From G963674835 sp963674835 (GTDB lineage Bacteria; Planctomycetota; Planctomycetia; Pirellulales; Thermoguttaceae), in contig CAXXKC010000002.1 in the NCBI GenBank assembly GCA_963674835.2, positions 2,418,001 through 2,482,000 on the forward strand: a DNA stretch of 64,000 bases, given 5' to 3'. This document shows positions 25,527 through 35,065 of this stretch, in pieces. The position numbers and the translations under genes were made by a program. The first letter of the stretch is position 1; each line of letters starts with the position of its first letter. The notes beneath the pieces are model-generated. The model was not told the DNA's origin and did no database searches. It worked only from the letters and a program-made list of their open reading frames with translations.

Positions 25527-26696
25527 ATGGCTGCAAAGCGGAGAGCATTCACACTGGTTGAGCTATTGGTGGTCATCGCCATCATCGGCATTTTGATCGC
25601 CCTGTTGTTACCTGCCGTGCAAGCCGCGCGCGAGGCGGCTCGCCGGTCCCAGTGCACGAACAATCTCAAGCAGATCGCGCTGGCGTGCCACAACTATCAC
25701 GACACGTACAAGACGTTCCCGGTCGGTGGCTTTAACTACGGGTGGGGTAACTGGCTCACGGAACTGATGCCGTTCATGGAAGCCACGGCGGAAGCCGCCA
25801 TCTGGAACCCCAACGTCATGTATCTGGCAAACTTGAGCGGTTCCGACCCTTCAAACACGGGTGATGGCCTGGGAGCCTACTTGGGGGGGTACCTGGCTGG
25901 TTTGGACTTCGTATCGGGAACTGCTTTCACGGCAGGCAACCGGTCCTTGTGCGAGAAGCGGTATGCGTCACTGTGCTGCCCCAGCAGTGCCCAGAACGTT
26001 CTTTCGTTCCTGCATCCAACCGAAGGTATTGCTTCGTCGGCCAAGCAGAACTACTGCTGCAACCTGGGCAACACGGGCATTGTTTCGCCCTGGTACGGCG
26101 TGGACGTCACCAAGAGTTGCACCGTGGCCACCTCGGGTACGACCATGGGCATCGACGCGGTGTTTGGCGGCGCCCCGTTCTACATGGGTGGTTGCGACGG
26201 GCCTGGAGGCGGCGACATTCCGAACACCACGGCGCAGGCAGATCCCCCCGCCTTTGCCTTCCGCGACATGACCGACGGCACCAGCAACACGCTGTGCTTC
26301 TCCGAGACGATCCAGACGGACCCAGGCCGCCGGGCGGATGAGATTGCTAGCGATCCGCCTGCCAGCCTTCACTTGGACACGCGTGGCTACGGCTTCATGT
26401 ATTGGGGCAGCCACTTTGAGACGTTCCTCACGCCCAACTCGAACTCGCCGGACGTGATGGAGTTCAATGGAACGTATGACAACTGCGACGCCGCCGCCAA
26501 CCCGCGGCACCCCTGCATCGGGCAGACGGCCGGAGTGGCCGAGTTGATCACGGTCGCTGCACGTAGCGAACACCCCGGTGGTGTCAATGCAGCGCTATGC
26601 GACGGATCGGTGCGGTTCTTCTCCGACAGCATCGTGTGGGCTACTTGGCAGGCGCTGGGCACGAGCCGTGGTGGCGAAGTGCTCGAAATGCCGTAA
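25527..26696 (+). CDS. DUF1559 protein with prepilin-type N-terminus (module 1)
   Basis: 389 aa, AGGAGG 8 bases before ATG 25527. Pseudopilin helix FTLVELLVVIAIIGILIALL, then AVQAAREAARRSQCTNNLKQ. The body has DMTDGTSNTL and the C-terminal HPGGVNAALCDGSVRFFSD signature. Longer than the copy at 16292 through inserts in the middle. Cotranscribed with the lipoprotein upstream; a conserved terminator follows. Confidence 0.92.
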   Translation: MAAKRRAFTLVELLVVIAIIGILIALLLPAVQAAREAARRSQCTNNLKQIALACHNYHDTYKTFPVGGFNYGWGNWLTELMPFMEATAEAAIWNPNVMYLANLSGSDPSNTGDGLGAYLGGYLAGLDFVSGTAFTAGNRSLCEKRYASLCCPSSAQNVLSFLHPTEGIASSAKQNYCCNLGNTGIVSPWYGVDVTKSCTVATSGTTMGIDAVFGGAPFYMGGCDGPGGGDIPNTTAQADPPAFAFRDMTDGTSNTLCFSETIQTDPGRRADEIASDPPASLHLDTRGYGFMYWGSHFETFLTPNSNSPDVMEFNGTYDNCDAAANPRHPCIGQTAGVAELITVAARSEHPGGVNAALCDGSVRFFSDSIVWATWQALGTSRGGEVLEMP

Positions 26697-26806
26697 CGAA
26701 TCGTTATTCTGTGGGTGCATTCGCTTAGGCAGCCCAATGCGTCGGCACGGTCCCAACCGGGGCCTGACGGCGTGAATGCCGCGGCCTGAGAGAACCACAG
26801 CCTCCC

Positions 26807-26851
26807 GCCGGCACGCCGTCACACCCCCGATGGCGCGCCGGCTTTTCTTAT
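26807..26851 (+). terminator. Intrinsic terminator of module 1
   Basis: GCCGGCACGCC and GGCGCGCCGGC form an 11-bp stem with one mismatch, followed by TTTTCTTATT. The stem and about 90 upstream bases are conserved after the DUF1559 gene of module 2. Confidence 0.8.
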
Positions 26852-26872
26852 TGTTAGAGCGGGTGTTCTGGG

Positions 26873-27724
26873 CTACGGCACCGAGTCGGTCTTGAATGAA
26901 CGCGAGCCTGCCGAATGCGGCCCGCTAACAGGGGCGTGTGAACGCCAGTCCTTGGGATGATGCACGCCCCACTGACCGTACCACGCTTCCGGACCGTAGA
27001 TCTTCTGGACTTCTTCGGGGAAGAGTGTCCGGCGAATGTCGGCGAGCGTTTCTTCCCAGTCGACGTCGGCGGACAACGGCCGCCACTGGTATGCGTCAGC
27101 GAGCGTATTGAGAGCCCGCCAAAACTTGTCCATGGCATCGGGGGCTTGCAAGGTGACTCGCGTGAACCCCAATTCATGGAGGAAAAACCCTCCGGTAGCC
27201 AGGGCTGACAACGCGAAGACGAGTTCCTCAACATCGAAGTCGTGCGACGGGAGGTCGCCCAGACGAACGGCTTCCTCGACCAGGGCGCGCAGTAGATTGC
27301 CGGTGGCCTGCTCGGCGCGGCGCAATCGCTCCAAGCGATGGGGCGAGGCCTTCTCGCAAATGGCTTCCGTTGTCTTGTGCAGGATGGCGAACTGCTCTGG
27401 GTAACAGCGGTAGAAAATCGCGAATCCTTCGGCGACGGCAGCCATGCGGATGCGGGCAGGCCCGGGATAGCTGGCAGCGCGTTGCAGCAACTCGAGGCGC
27501 TTCTCCCACGCACGGCCGGCCAAGGCGACGACAATGTCTTCGCGCGACGCGAAGTGGAGGTAGACGACGGCCCGCGTGCAGTTGCTCTTGCGGGCGATGC
27601 GAACCATGCTCATATCGAAGAAGCCGTCGCTGACGAGGATGCTCTCGGCCGCGGAGAGGATGGATTGCTCGCGCTGGAGCAAGCTGCGCTGCTTTTCAGA
27701 GAAATCGATGTCGCTGAATGCCAT
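26873..27724 (-). CDS. TetR-family transcriptional regulator (paralogue 2)
   Basis: 283 aa from ATG 27724; longer in-frame starts run into the operator region. Same architecture as paralogue 1 (ILSAAESILVSDGFFDMSMV, RIARKSNCTRAVVYLHFASRED), with most of the ligand domain conserved and a different, longer C-terminal tail after HHPKDW. It is divergent from the second lipoprotein/DUF1559 pair. Confidence 0.88.
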   Translation of the reverse strand: MAFSDIDFSEKQRSLLQREQSILSAAESILVSDGFFDMSMVRIARKSNCTRAVVYLHFASREDIVVALAGRAWEKRLELLQRAASYPGPARIRMAAVAEGFAIFYRCYPEQFAILHKTTEAICEKASPHRLERLRRAEQATGNLLRALVEEAVRLGDLPSHDFDVEELVFALSALATGGFFLHELGFTRVTLQAPDAMDKFWRALNTLADAYQWRPLSADVDWEETLADIRRTLFPEEVQKIYGPEAWYGQWGVHHPKDWRSHAPVSGPHSAGSRSFKTDSVP

Positions 27725-27775
27725 CGGGAAACCCCCCGCTGCGGATGTATCGACCCCACCCTGGTGGAGCACACA

Positions 27776-27826
27776 GCTTACAAATTGAGCACATAGAGTT
27801 GACAGGTTGTAAGCACCATGTATTAT
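27776..27826 (+). promoter_or_regulatory. Promoter/operator of lipoprotein-DUF1559 module 2
   Basis: TTGACA (27799-27804), 16 bases, TATTAT (27821-27826). Perfect 8-bp arms GCTTACAA (27776-27783) and TTGTAAGC (27807-27814) flank the -35 box. TTGACAGGTTGTA matches the module 1 promoter in 12 of 13 bases. Confidence 0.6.
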
Positions 27827-27988
27827 ACAGGCATGGCGCGGACGTGTACATCCCCAATCTGCCCGTCTCAGCCATGTAAGTGACGTCGCTCGGACAGTGA
27901 TTTGCCTCGTCGAAAACGAGTATCTTCGCGGCGGTCGATCCGCCCTGTCGCACTCGACTAACAAGAATGTGTTTTAAGGGAGACTGTC

Positions 27989-28399
27989 ATGGTTGTTCGA
28001 GTCGCGCGTGTGGCAATGCTTCTTATGGTCACTTTGGTACTGGTTGGTTGCAGCGAAGACAATCCGCTGAACCGTCAGGGGCTCTCGGGGTCGGTGACAT
28101 TGAATGGGGAGCCGGTTGCCAAGGGGAAGATCAAGTTCACGCCAATGGTGCAGGGCAGCGGCATGACGATGGCCGGGGGGATGATCGTCGACGGGAGCTA
28201 TTCGGTTGAGACGGCGAAGGGCTTGGCTCCGGGAGAGTATGCCGTGAACATTGGCATTCCCGATCCAAACTCGGAGACGAAGGTCGGTGTGAATCCGAAG
28301 AACCTCGCACCACCGGACTATGCAAAGGGAACAGAGCATACGATCAAGGTGGAGGCAGGCGGTTCGAACGTGTTCGACTTTGAGTTGAAGACGAAGTGA
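27989..28399 (+). CDS. Lipoprotein with carboxypeptidase-regulatory-like domain (module 2)
   Basis: 136 aa. AAGGGAG precedes ATG 27989. Signal peptide ending LVLVGCSE (lipobox, Cys 21). Mature part: LSGSVTLNGEPVAKGKIKF, VDGSYSVETAKGLAPGEYAV, and a C-terminal GSNVFDFELK strand. It pairs with the DUF1559 gene 88 bases downstream and is a paralogue of the module 1 lipoprotein. Confidence 0.82.
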   Translation: MVVRVARVAMLLMVTLVLVGCSEDNPLNRQGLSGSVTLNGEPVAKGKIKFTPMVQGSGMTMAGGMIVDGSYSVETAKGLAPGEYAVNIGIPDPNSETKVGVNPKNLAPPDYAKGTEHTIKVEAGGSNVFDFELKTK

Positions 28400-28487
28400 A
28401 GAGGCTTGCTCAGTACAGTTCGCTGCCGTGCGGCAGCCTGTCGACTGGCGTTTGTTTTCCTTGTTTCTTCACGTGGGAGGTTTGGTG

Positions 28488-29627
28488 ATGAGAACTTCAT
28501 CCGGTAGGAAGGGTTTCACGTTGGTGGAGCTCTTGGTCGTCATTGCGATCATCGGTATTTTGATCGCCCTGTTGTTGCCGGCGGTGCAGGCCGCCCGTGA
28601 AGCGGCCCGTCGGGCGCAGTGCACGAACAACCTGAAACAGATCGGGTTGGCGATGCACAACTATCACGACACGTACAAGACGCTCCCGGTGGGTGGATTC
28701 GGCACGGTTTGGGGAACGTGGGCTACAGAGATCATGCCCTTTATCGAAATGGGCAATTCTGCGGCGCTGTCGAACTTCTCGCCGTATCGGAACGACGTCA
28801 TCGTGACGGGCCTTCCGGCGGGTCTTGCGTTGATTCCGGATCCGACGGGTGGCGACATTTTCAACATCGCCAACCTGCAGGGAATCACGGGGCACCAGTT
28901 TGAGAGCTACCTTTGCCCGAGTTCTGCACACCAGCAGTTCACGAGCACGGTCACGATTCCTGGCGTTGGCTCCTTGGAAGTGACCATGAGCAAGCACAAC
29001 TACGTGGCGAACGCCGGCAACACGGGCATGGATTTCGTGCTCAACGCGGGCGACGCGATTCAGTGGCTGACGGTAGGCGCGGTTTCGGCCACGTTTGGCG
29101 GTGCTCCGTTCACGGCGGCTGGCGGCCCCACGGCGGCGGCGGGCCCGGCGGCCTACGGTTTTCGGGACATCACCGACGGCACGGCCAACACGCTGTTGAC
29201 GTCTGAGGCGGCCCAGGTGCGTGACAACACCTCGGCGTTGGTCGACCTTGGTGGCGGCCCCTGCTTGCTGGCAGCCTTCACAACGGCGGACATCGCCGAC
29301 TTCCGCGGCTTCATCTGGCTTGCCCCGACATGCTTGTTCGAGACGTTCATCACGCCGAACAGCAGCGTGGGCGACATCCTGGAGAACGATCGTAGCTGCT
29401 TGGGCTCGGATCCGAAGTTCCCCTGCAGCGACCACACGGGTGTCGACACCCACGGTGGTGGTGACGATGGCAACATGAGCACCGTTGCTGCTCGTAGCTA
29501 CCATCCTGGTGGCGTGAATGCCGGCCTCTGCGATGGTTCGGTTCGGTTCTTCTCGAACAACATCGCTTGGGACATTTGGCAGGATCTGGGCACCAGCCGC
29601 GGTGGCGAAGTGTTTGAGATGCCGTAA
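28488..29627 (+). CDS. DUF1559 protein with prepilin-type N-terminus (module 2)
   Basis: 379 aa from ATG 28488, with GGGAGG 7 bases upstream. Pseudopilin helix FTLVELLVVIAIIGILIALL, then AVQAAREAARRAQCTNNLKQ; DITDGTANTL in the body; HPGGVNAGLCDGSVRFFSN near the C-terminus. The last residues DLGTSRGGEVFEMP match module 1 (ALGTSRGGEVLEMP), so the two DUF1559 genes are recent relatives. Confidence 0.92.
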   Translation: MRTSSGRKGFTLVELLVVIAIIGILIALLLPAVQAAREAARRAQCTNNLKQIGLAMHNYHDTYKTLPVGGFGTVWGTWATEIMPFIEMGNSAALSNFSPYRNDVIVTGLPAGLALIPDPTGGDIFNIANLQGITGHQFESYLCPSSAHQQFTSTVTIPGVGSLEVTMSKHNYVANAGNTGMDFVLNAGDAIQWLTVGAVSATFGGAPFTAAGGPTAAAGPAAYGFRDITDGTANTLLTSEAAQVRDNTSALVDLGGGPCLLAAFTTADIADFRGFIWLAPTCLFETFITPNSSVGDILENDRSCLGSDPKFPCSDHTGVDTHGGGDDGNMSTVAARSYHPGGVNAGLCDGSVRFFSNNIAWDIWQDLGTSRGGEVFEMP

Positions 29628-29737
29628 CGGATCGTTTATTCTGTAGGTGTGTTCACTCAGGTTGCCCACCGCGTCGGAACGGTCCCAAAAGGGCCTGGCG
29701 GCGCAAGTGTTGTGGCCTGAAGGAACCATAGCCTCCC

Positions 29738-29783
29738 GCCGGCACGTCGTCATACCCCCGACGGCGTGCCGGCTTCTTTTATT
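29738..29783 (+). terminator. Intrinsic terminator of module 2
   Basis: GCCGGCACG pairs with CGTGCCGGC, followed by TTCTTTTATT. It is the counterpart of the module 1 terminator. Confidence 0.8.
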
Positions 29784-29909
29784 GAGAACAGCGAGCACCG
29801 CCTCGAACGGGCATCTTGGCTGCTTTGGATCGCATGGCGGCGTCGCTGGGGGTAGAATGGTTCTTCGCCGGCTGATCTTCGGTAGCCCCTGGGCCCGGGA
29901 GGATTTCTC

Positions 29910-32900
29910 ATGGCGAAGAACTCGCTATACGCGATTGTGGTTCTTCTGGCTTGCTGCCGAGTCGTGGTGGCCGGCGGTGAAGAAGGGTTGGTCGCTCACT
30001 GGACGTTCAACGAGGGCGACGGGACGGCGCTCTACGACCGCAGCGGCCTGGATAATCACGGTACCCTCCACGGCCCGCAGTCGGTTCTGCGCGGGAAGGG
30101 GTACGCTCTGCGGTTCGACGGTGTGGACGACTACGTCGACTGCGGCAACAGCAGGTCGTTGGACCTGCGTGGGCCGCTGACGCTCTCGGCGTGGGTCTAT
30201 CCGCAGACGGCCAGTGCGGGCGAGCCGGGAATCGTGGGGAAGTGGTTCGACAGCTATGCGCTGACGCTCTATCGGGGCGGATGCTGGTTCTACATTTCCG
30301 ATGGCGGCAACAACGTGAAGACACCGCTGGAAACGGGCCGATGGCATCACGTCGTCGGCACGTTCGACGGGCAGCGGTTACGGTTGTATGTCAATGGCGT
30401 CCTGGCTGCGATCGGCAAGTCGAAAACGACGAGCACCCGGCCGGGTCGCAGTTTCTCGATGGGCCGCATCCTGCCCGATCCGGCCGCAACGAGTGCCGGC
30501 CGTGGGTACTTCGACGGCATGCTCGACGAAGTCAAAGTCTACAATCGTGCGATCAGCCACCGAGAGGTCGTCGCCGAATACGGCCGGCAAGCCGAGCAGA
30601 TGGGCTGCCCGCCGCCCGACACCTCGGCAATCGGACATTTTCGGCTCAAGCCATTTTACTATCCGCATCGGAAACAGCTGGCGGTGCGGGTCGACTGCAT
30701 GGGCGTCCTGCCGATTGAGGCGAACAGTCGGATGCATGTCGACCTGGTGCGGAAGGGGCAGTCAGAGGCGGCCGCCACGCAGACGATCCAAGCGAGCGAA
30801 GAACAGCCCCAGGCCGAGGTCGTCTTTGACCTTTCCAAGTTGCCACAAGGGAACTATGAAGTTCGCGCCGTGCTCGAACGGAATGGTCAGGCATCGGTCC
30901 AGGACGTGCTTGCCGTTTCCGACACGGCTGCGGTGACGCAGCTTCCGAGTCCCGAGCAGAAGGCGGTGCCGCCCTTGCCGCCTGAACGGCCGGAGGTGAA
31001 GTACGAGTTCGTGCTCAAGCCTGGTGGGGGTTTCGTGGTTCGGATCGGTTCCCACGCATACCCGGTCGAATCGGTCTATTCTTTCCCGAACGGCGGCGAC
31101 AACCGCCTGGCCGCAGCCGAGTCACCCGATGAACAGGGCGAGCCCGAGTGGCGTGTCGGCACGCAGACGGCCGACGATCGGCACTACACGGTCACAGGTG
31201 AAGGCAAGTTCTACGCCGTCCGCCGCAAGATCGTCCTCCAGGACAACCGCATCGAGGTTGCCGACACGATCACCAACAAGACGTCGGACGTGCTTGGCAT
31301 CATTCTCGGCAATCGCATCGACACCCGGGGCCAGAGCGTTCGATCGGTCGAGTTGCCGAAGAACTACACGTTGTTCGTTTCGGCCGCCGACCACGGCCTT
31401 GGGATGATCGGGCTGGACGATGTGTTCGAGCTGCAGCAAACCACTGCATGTCGCGACGGCGCCGCGGTGATGGAGACGGATAAGTTCGGGCTGGATCGCG
31501 GCGCCTCGTACACGATCGAGTGGGCCGTTTACCCGACGACCACGGGCGACTATGTCGACTTCGTCAACACGGTTCGCAAGGTTGAGAAGTTGAATCGGAC
31601 GATCGAGGGTGCTTTTGGCTTGGTGGGCGACGAAGGCGTGACCGGGCCGCCGGATCGCCGCACTCCGATCCGCCCGGAGATCGTGCAGGCCAAGGGGCTG
31701 GCCTACGCGAGCTTCTTCTATCTGAAGTCGCCTGCTGACGATCCGGGCATGTCGCTGGAAGGTGTGGAGTTTGCGCGGTACCCGAAGGAATCGGCGCTGT
31801 TGAAGGAAACCATCGCGGAGACGCAGCGACTGAATCCCGGCCTGAAGGTGATGTTCCACGTCGCCCACGGACTCTACCTGACGCACGAGCCAGAGCGGTT
31901 GTTTCCCGACTCACGCGTGATCAAGGAGGACGGACGACAGTTGCACTACGGCCCCGGAACACCCGACTATTACTGCAAGTACATTTCCCGCGAGAAGTTC
32001 GATCAGGGGAACCGTTGGTGGATCTTCTATCCGACGATGGAGAATTCGTTTGGTAAGGAGATGCTGCGCGCGACAGATTACATGCTTCACGAGATTGGGG
32101 CCTCGGGGATGTACGCCGATGGGTTCGTCAGCGGCTATGGCCAGGGCTATACGTATGATTGCTGGGACGGGCACAGTGTGGTGATCGATCCGAAGACGAA
32201 AACGGTCGTGCGGAAGATCGGCAACGTCACGTATTTGGCACTGCCCGTACTGAAGGAAGTGGTTCGCAAGGTGGCTGCCGCGGGCGGGATCGTCATCACC
32301 AATGGGGAGCCGGGACCGCGGTCGCTGTGGCCCGAGCACTACCTGACGACTTGCGAAACGAGCGGCGGCGACCAGTATCCGGTGACACGGCTGTATTTGG
32401 GGCCGACGGTGATGCCTTTTGGAGACCCGGTGAGGATCCACAATCATCAGGATCTCTACCGCGACGTGCTCGACAAGCTCCGTTGGGGCGCTCTGTACGC
32501 GTACTACGGGGACAAAGACTACGCGATCAAAGAGCCGGTGCTCGTGCGCCACATGTACCCGTTCACTCGCGAGGAGATTCACTCCGGCTGGGCCAAAGGC
32601 AAGGAACGGATCGTGACGCGTGTGGCAGGCGTCTACGGTTGGCGAGGCAATCGGCAACTGCACCGCGTCTTCCGTTCCGATGCGCGGGGTATTCTCGTGC
32701 CCAACGACGATTACAGCACGGCAGACGCGGCGGGTGTGCGAACGCAGCTTCGGCTGGGCGACGACGAGGCGGCCGTCGTCGAGCGGATTCCCGTGACGAT
32801 CGAGGCCGAAAAGCCCGTGAACTTTCTCGTGACGGGCGATCGGCCAGAGGATCTCCGGCTGATGGTTTCAGGCAAAGGGAAAGTGCGTCTGGCCGATCTG

Positions 32901-32972
32901 GAGGGACGAACGATCGCCGAGCAGGAAATCGACGGGCAAGCAACGTTGCGCCTTTCAGCGACGGTCCGGTGA
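29910..32972 (+). CDS. Secreted LamG-domain protein with TIM-barrel-like catalytic region, 1020 aa
   Basis: A signal peptide (YAIVVLLACCRVVVAGG) leads into a LamG/concanavalin-like domain (about 28-225: LVAHWTFNEGDGTALYD, ALRFDGVDDYVDCG, WHHVVGTFDGQRLRLYVNG, FDGMLDEVKVYNRA). A beta-sandwich region follows, then a barrel-like part (about 560-930) with LKVMFHVAHGLY, GASGMYADGFVSGYG and GGIVITNGEPG. The MYADGF strand-end Asp is where several glycoside hydrolase barrels place an active-site residue. No family is recognised with confidence. Likely a carbohydrate-active enzyme. The stop overlaps the convergent gene by 18 bases. Confidence 0.75.
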   Translation: MAKNSLYAIVVLLACCRVVVAGGEEGLVAHWTFNEGDGTALYDRSGLDNHGTLHGPQSVLRGKGYALRFDGVDDYVDCGNSRSLDLRGPLTLSAWVYPQTASAGEPGIVGKWFDSYALTLYRGGCWFYISDGGNNVKTPLETGRWHHVVGTFDGQRLRLYVNGVLAAIGKSKTTSTRPGRSFSMGRILPDPAATSAGRGYFDGMLDEVKVYNRAISHREVVAEYGRQAEQMGCPPPDTSAIGHFRLKPFYYPHRKQLAVRVDCMGVLPIEANSRMHVDLVRKGQSEAAATQTIQASEEQPQAEVVFDLSKLPQGNYEVRAVLERNGQASVQDVLAVSDTAAVTQLPSPEQKAVPPLPPERPEVKYEFVLKPGGGFVVRIGSHAYPVESVYSFPNGGDNRLAAAESPDEQGEPEWRVGTQTADDRHYTVTGEGKFYAVRRKIVLQDNRIEVADTITNKTSDVLGIILGNRIDTRGQSVRSVELPKNYTLFVSAADHGLGMIGLDDVFELQQTTACRDGAAVMETDKFGLDRGASYTIEWAVYPTTTGDYVDFVNTVRKVEKLNRTIEGAFGLVGDEGVTGPPDRRTPIRPEIVQAKGLAYASFFYLKSPADDPGMSLEGVEFARYPKESALLKETIAETQRLNPGLKVMFHVAHGLYLTHEPERLFPDSRVIKEDGRQLHYGPGTPDYYCKYISREKFDQGNRWWIFYPTMENSFGKEMLRATDYMLHEIGASGMYADGFVSGYGQGYTYDCWDGHSVVIDPKTKTVVRKIGNVTYLALPVLKEVVRKVAAAGGIVITNGEPGPRSLWPEHYLTTCETSGGDQYPVTRLYLGPTVMPFGDPVRIHNHQDLYRDVLDKLRWGALYAYYGDKDYAIKEPVLVRHMYPFTREEIHSGWAKGKERIVTRVAGVYGWRGNRQLHRVFRSDARGILVPNDDYSTADAAGVRTQLRLGDDEAAVVERIPVTIEAEKPVNFLVTGDRPEDLRLMVSGKGKVRLADLEGRTIAEQEIDGQATLRLSATVR

Positions 32973-34106
32973 CCAAGTGGGTCGCGCTGTTTCGGTTGCG
33001 GACGTGGAAACGGGCCCTTGGGCGGCACGGCCTGTCGGCGCGGCCGGTGACGACGATCGTGGCGCGATGATCGGCATGGGCTGTGCGGCGACGGTGCTGT
33101 CCGCCGGCTCGTCGGCACCGGGGAGCAAAGCGGGCTCCCAGTTGTTTGCTTGCTGGGCGTTGAGGGCAATCGCGATCGGGCAGTCGGCCTGGAGCTTCTG
33201 CCCGGCGTCGGTCGTGTACCGGGCGAAGAGCTGCAGCTGGCGATGCGACGGACGGCCCTCGGGCCATGGCATGGCCAGTCGAATGCCCTCTTTGGGGTCG
33301 GAGTCGCGCAGCACGGCGGCCACTTCGTCGGCCGAGAAATCCCAACGGGCGACCCGCGTGGCGTTGCCGGGCGTGGTCGTATCCCACACGACCACCGATA
33401 TGGGGGCCGGGACCGGGCAGAGTCGGCCCTGGGCGTCGCGAGGCTGAATGGCGACGGTCACGCCATCGTCGCCGCTGTGCCCGTCCTGGTCGTATCCGCC
33501 GGTGAATCGCGGATCGAGGCTGATCTTGGCGACGCGGGCATTGCCGGTCCTGGCCGTGCGCGCGGAGGATGGCGACTTGGAAGGCGATGTCGCGGGCGGC
33601 AGGTCCAGCGACGGCGATGCGCCCGGCGCGGCGGGGCCGGCGGGCGGGGCGGCCTTCGGGGGCACTGTCCCCTTGGTCTTCGGAGCTGCCGAAGGCGTTC
33701 GGAAGACCTCGGGCAATTCGTCGGAAGGGGACGTCACCGGCGGCAGTTCGACCTTAGGCGGCTGCAGTTCCTCGGCGGGAACTGGTGGAATCGGCTGCGA
33801 CTTGCGCCGTGGCGGCGGCACGGTCGGTTCCTCTCGCGGCGGCGTCTCGGACGGCGTCGCGGATGGTGTCGCAGACGGTGCCGCGGTCGAGCTGCTCGTG
33901 CCGCTCAGCTTCGTTTGAAGCGAGGCATTGCTCCGTTGGTAGGCTTCCAGGTTGCGCTGGTACTTGTCCAGGCAGTCCTGAAGCTCGTAGATGGTGTCTT
34001 CCAACTCGCGGTTTTCCCGCTCCAGCAAGACGATGTTCGGATTGGGCCGACATCCCAGTGCCAGCAGACACACCAGCGGGACGAGGGCTTCCTGCCACGT
34101 TTTCAT
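32955..34106 (-). CDS. Lipoprotein with coiled coil and Pro/Ser-rich linker, 383 aa
   Basis: From ATG 34106. Signal with lipobox CLLALGC (Cys about 18), a short coiled coil (LLERENRELEDTIYELQDCLDKY), then about 130 residues rich in Pro, Ser, Thr and Ala, and a C-terminal beta-rich domain (VAKISLDPRFTGGYD, DGVTVAIQPRDAQGRL, ISVVVWD). Architecture suggests an envelope protein with an extended spacer. Function unknown. Convergent with the LamG gene and overlapping it by 18 bases. Confidence 0.75.
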   Translation of the reverse strand: MKTWQEALVPLVCLLALGCRPNPNIVLLERENRELEDTIYELQDCLDKYQRNLEAYQRSNASLQTKLSGTSSSTAAPSATPSATPSETPPREEPTVPPPRRKSQPIPPVPAEELQPPKVELPPVTSPSDELPEVFRTPSAAPKTKGTVPPKAAPPAGPAAPGASPSLDLPPATSPSKSPSSARTARTGNARVAKISLDPRFTGGYDQDGHSGDDGVTVAIQPRDAQGRLCPVPAPISVVVWDTTTPGNATRVARWDFSADEVAAVLRDSDPKEGIRLAMPWPEGRPSHRQLQLFARYTTDAGQKLQADCPIAIALNAQQANNWEPALLPGADEPADSTVAAQPMPIIAPRSSSPAAPTGRAAQGPVSTSATETARPTWSPDRR

Positions 34107-34404
34107 ATCGTCCTCACGGCAATGACGGTTCCTTCCTCTGCAGCAGCCGACCCCGCGGGCCGCCAAGCGCAGTCCGAATGACCGATGGGATACACCGCGC
34201 CGGTCCGGCTAGGAGCACTGGTCGACAGACCGACGGCGGCATTCGGTGAACTGGCTGCGGCGGACGACTCGTCCTTTCGCTCCGACCTCCATGTCTCATA
34301 GAACTCTGCACAGATCGTACCCAGGGCAGATCCATCCGCCCTCGTTTACCGGCCTCCCGTTGGTTGGCCTCGGTGTATTCTCCGTGCAAAGCTCACTAAG
34401 CGAA

Positions 34405-34995
34405 TCAGCTCTGCGTGACGTGCTCAATAACTTGATCGACCAAGCCGTAATCACGCGCCTCCTCGGCCGACATGAAGCGGTCTCGGTCGGTATCCTTCGT
34501 GACCTTCTCCAAAGCGTGTCCGGTGTGCTTGATGAGGATCTGGTTCAGCCGTTCCTTGAGTTTACTGAACTCCTTGGCATGGATCATGATGTCCTCGGCC
34601 GTGCCTTCCATGCCGGCCAAGGGCTGATGAATCATGATACGGGCGTTGGGGAGCGCACAGCGTTTGCCAGCCGCTCCGGCGGCCAGCAGGACGGCTCCCA
34701 TCGAGGCGGCCTGGCCAATGCAGTAGGTGGCCACCGGGCAACTGATGAATTGCATGGTGTCGTAGATCGCCAGACCGGCCGTGACGCTTCCACCGGGCGA
34801 GTTGATGTAGACGTGAACGTCGGCCTTGGGGTCTTCCGCCTGGAGAAAGAGGAGCTGCGCCACAAGGGAGTTGGCGACCTCGTCGTTGATAGCCGAGCCC
34901 AAGAACACGATGCGGTCCTTCAGCAGGCGGCTGTAGATGTCCATCGCCCGCTCTTCGCGGCCGCTCTTCTCGATGACAAAAGGAATCAAAGGCAT
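34405..34995 (-). CDS. clpP: ATP-dependent Clp protease proteolytic subunit (second copy)
   Basis: 196 aa from ATG 34995. Serine peptidase S14. The catalytic triad is complete: Ser in GQAASMGAVLL, His in MIHQPLAG, Asp in KDTDRDRFMS. The oligomer-handle signature YINSPGGSVTAGLAIYDTM is present. It degrades proteins unfolded by ClpX/ClpA. It lies 70 bases after the other clpP in the tig-clpP-clpP operon; no clpX follows. Confidence 0.95.
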   Translation of the reverse strand: MPLIPFVIEKSGREERAMDIYSRLLKDRIVFLGSAINDEVANSLVAQLLFLQAEDPKADVHVYINSPGGSVTAGLAIYDTMQFISCPVATYCIGQAASMGAVLLAAGAAGKRCALPNARIMIHQPLAGMEGTAEDIMIHAKEFSKLKERLNQILIKHTGHALEKVTKDTDRDRFMSAEEARDYGLVDQVIEHVTQS

Positions 34996-35065
34996 CGGTA
35001 ATCGAGCTCCGTGGCAAATGTGCCCAAGGCCAAAAGCCGCCCGCCGGACGGCCCGCCGTTGGTGC

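Noticed and set aside
28497..29798. 433-codon minus-strand frame
   Set aside because: Antisense of the DUF1559 gene of module 2.
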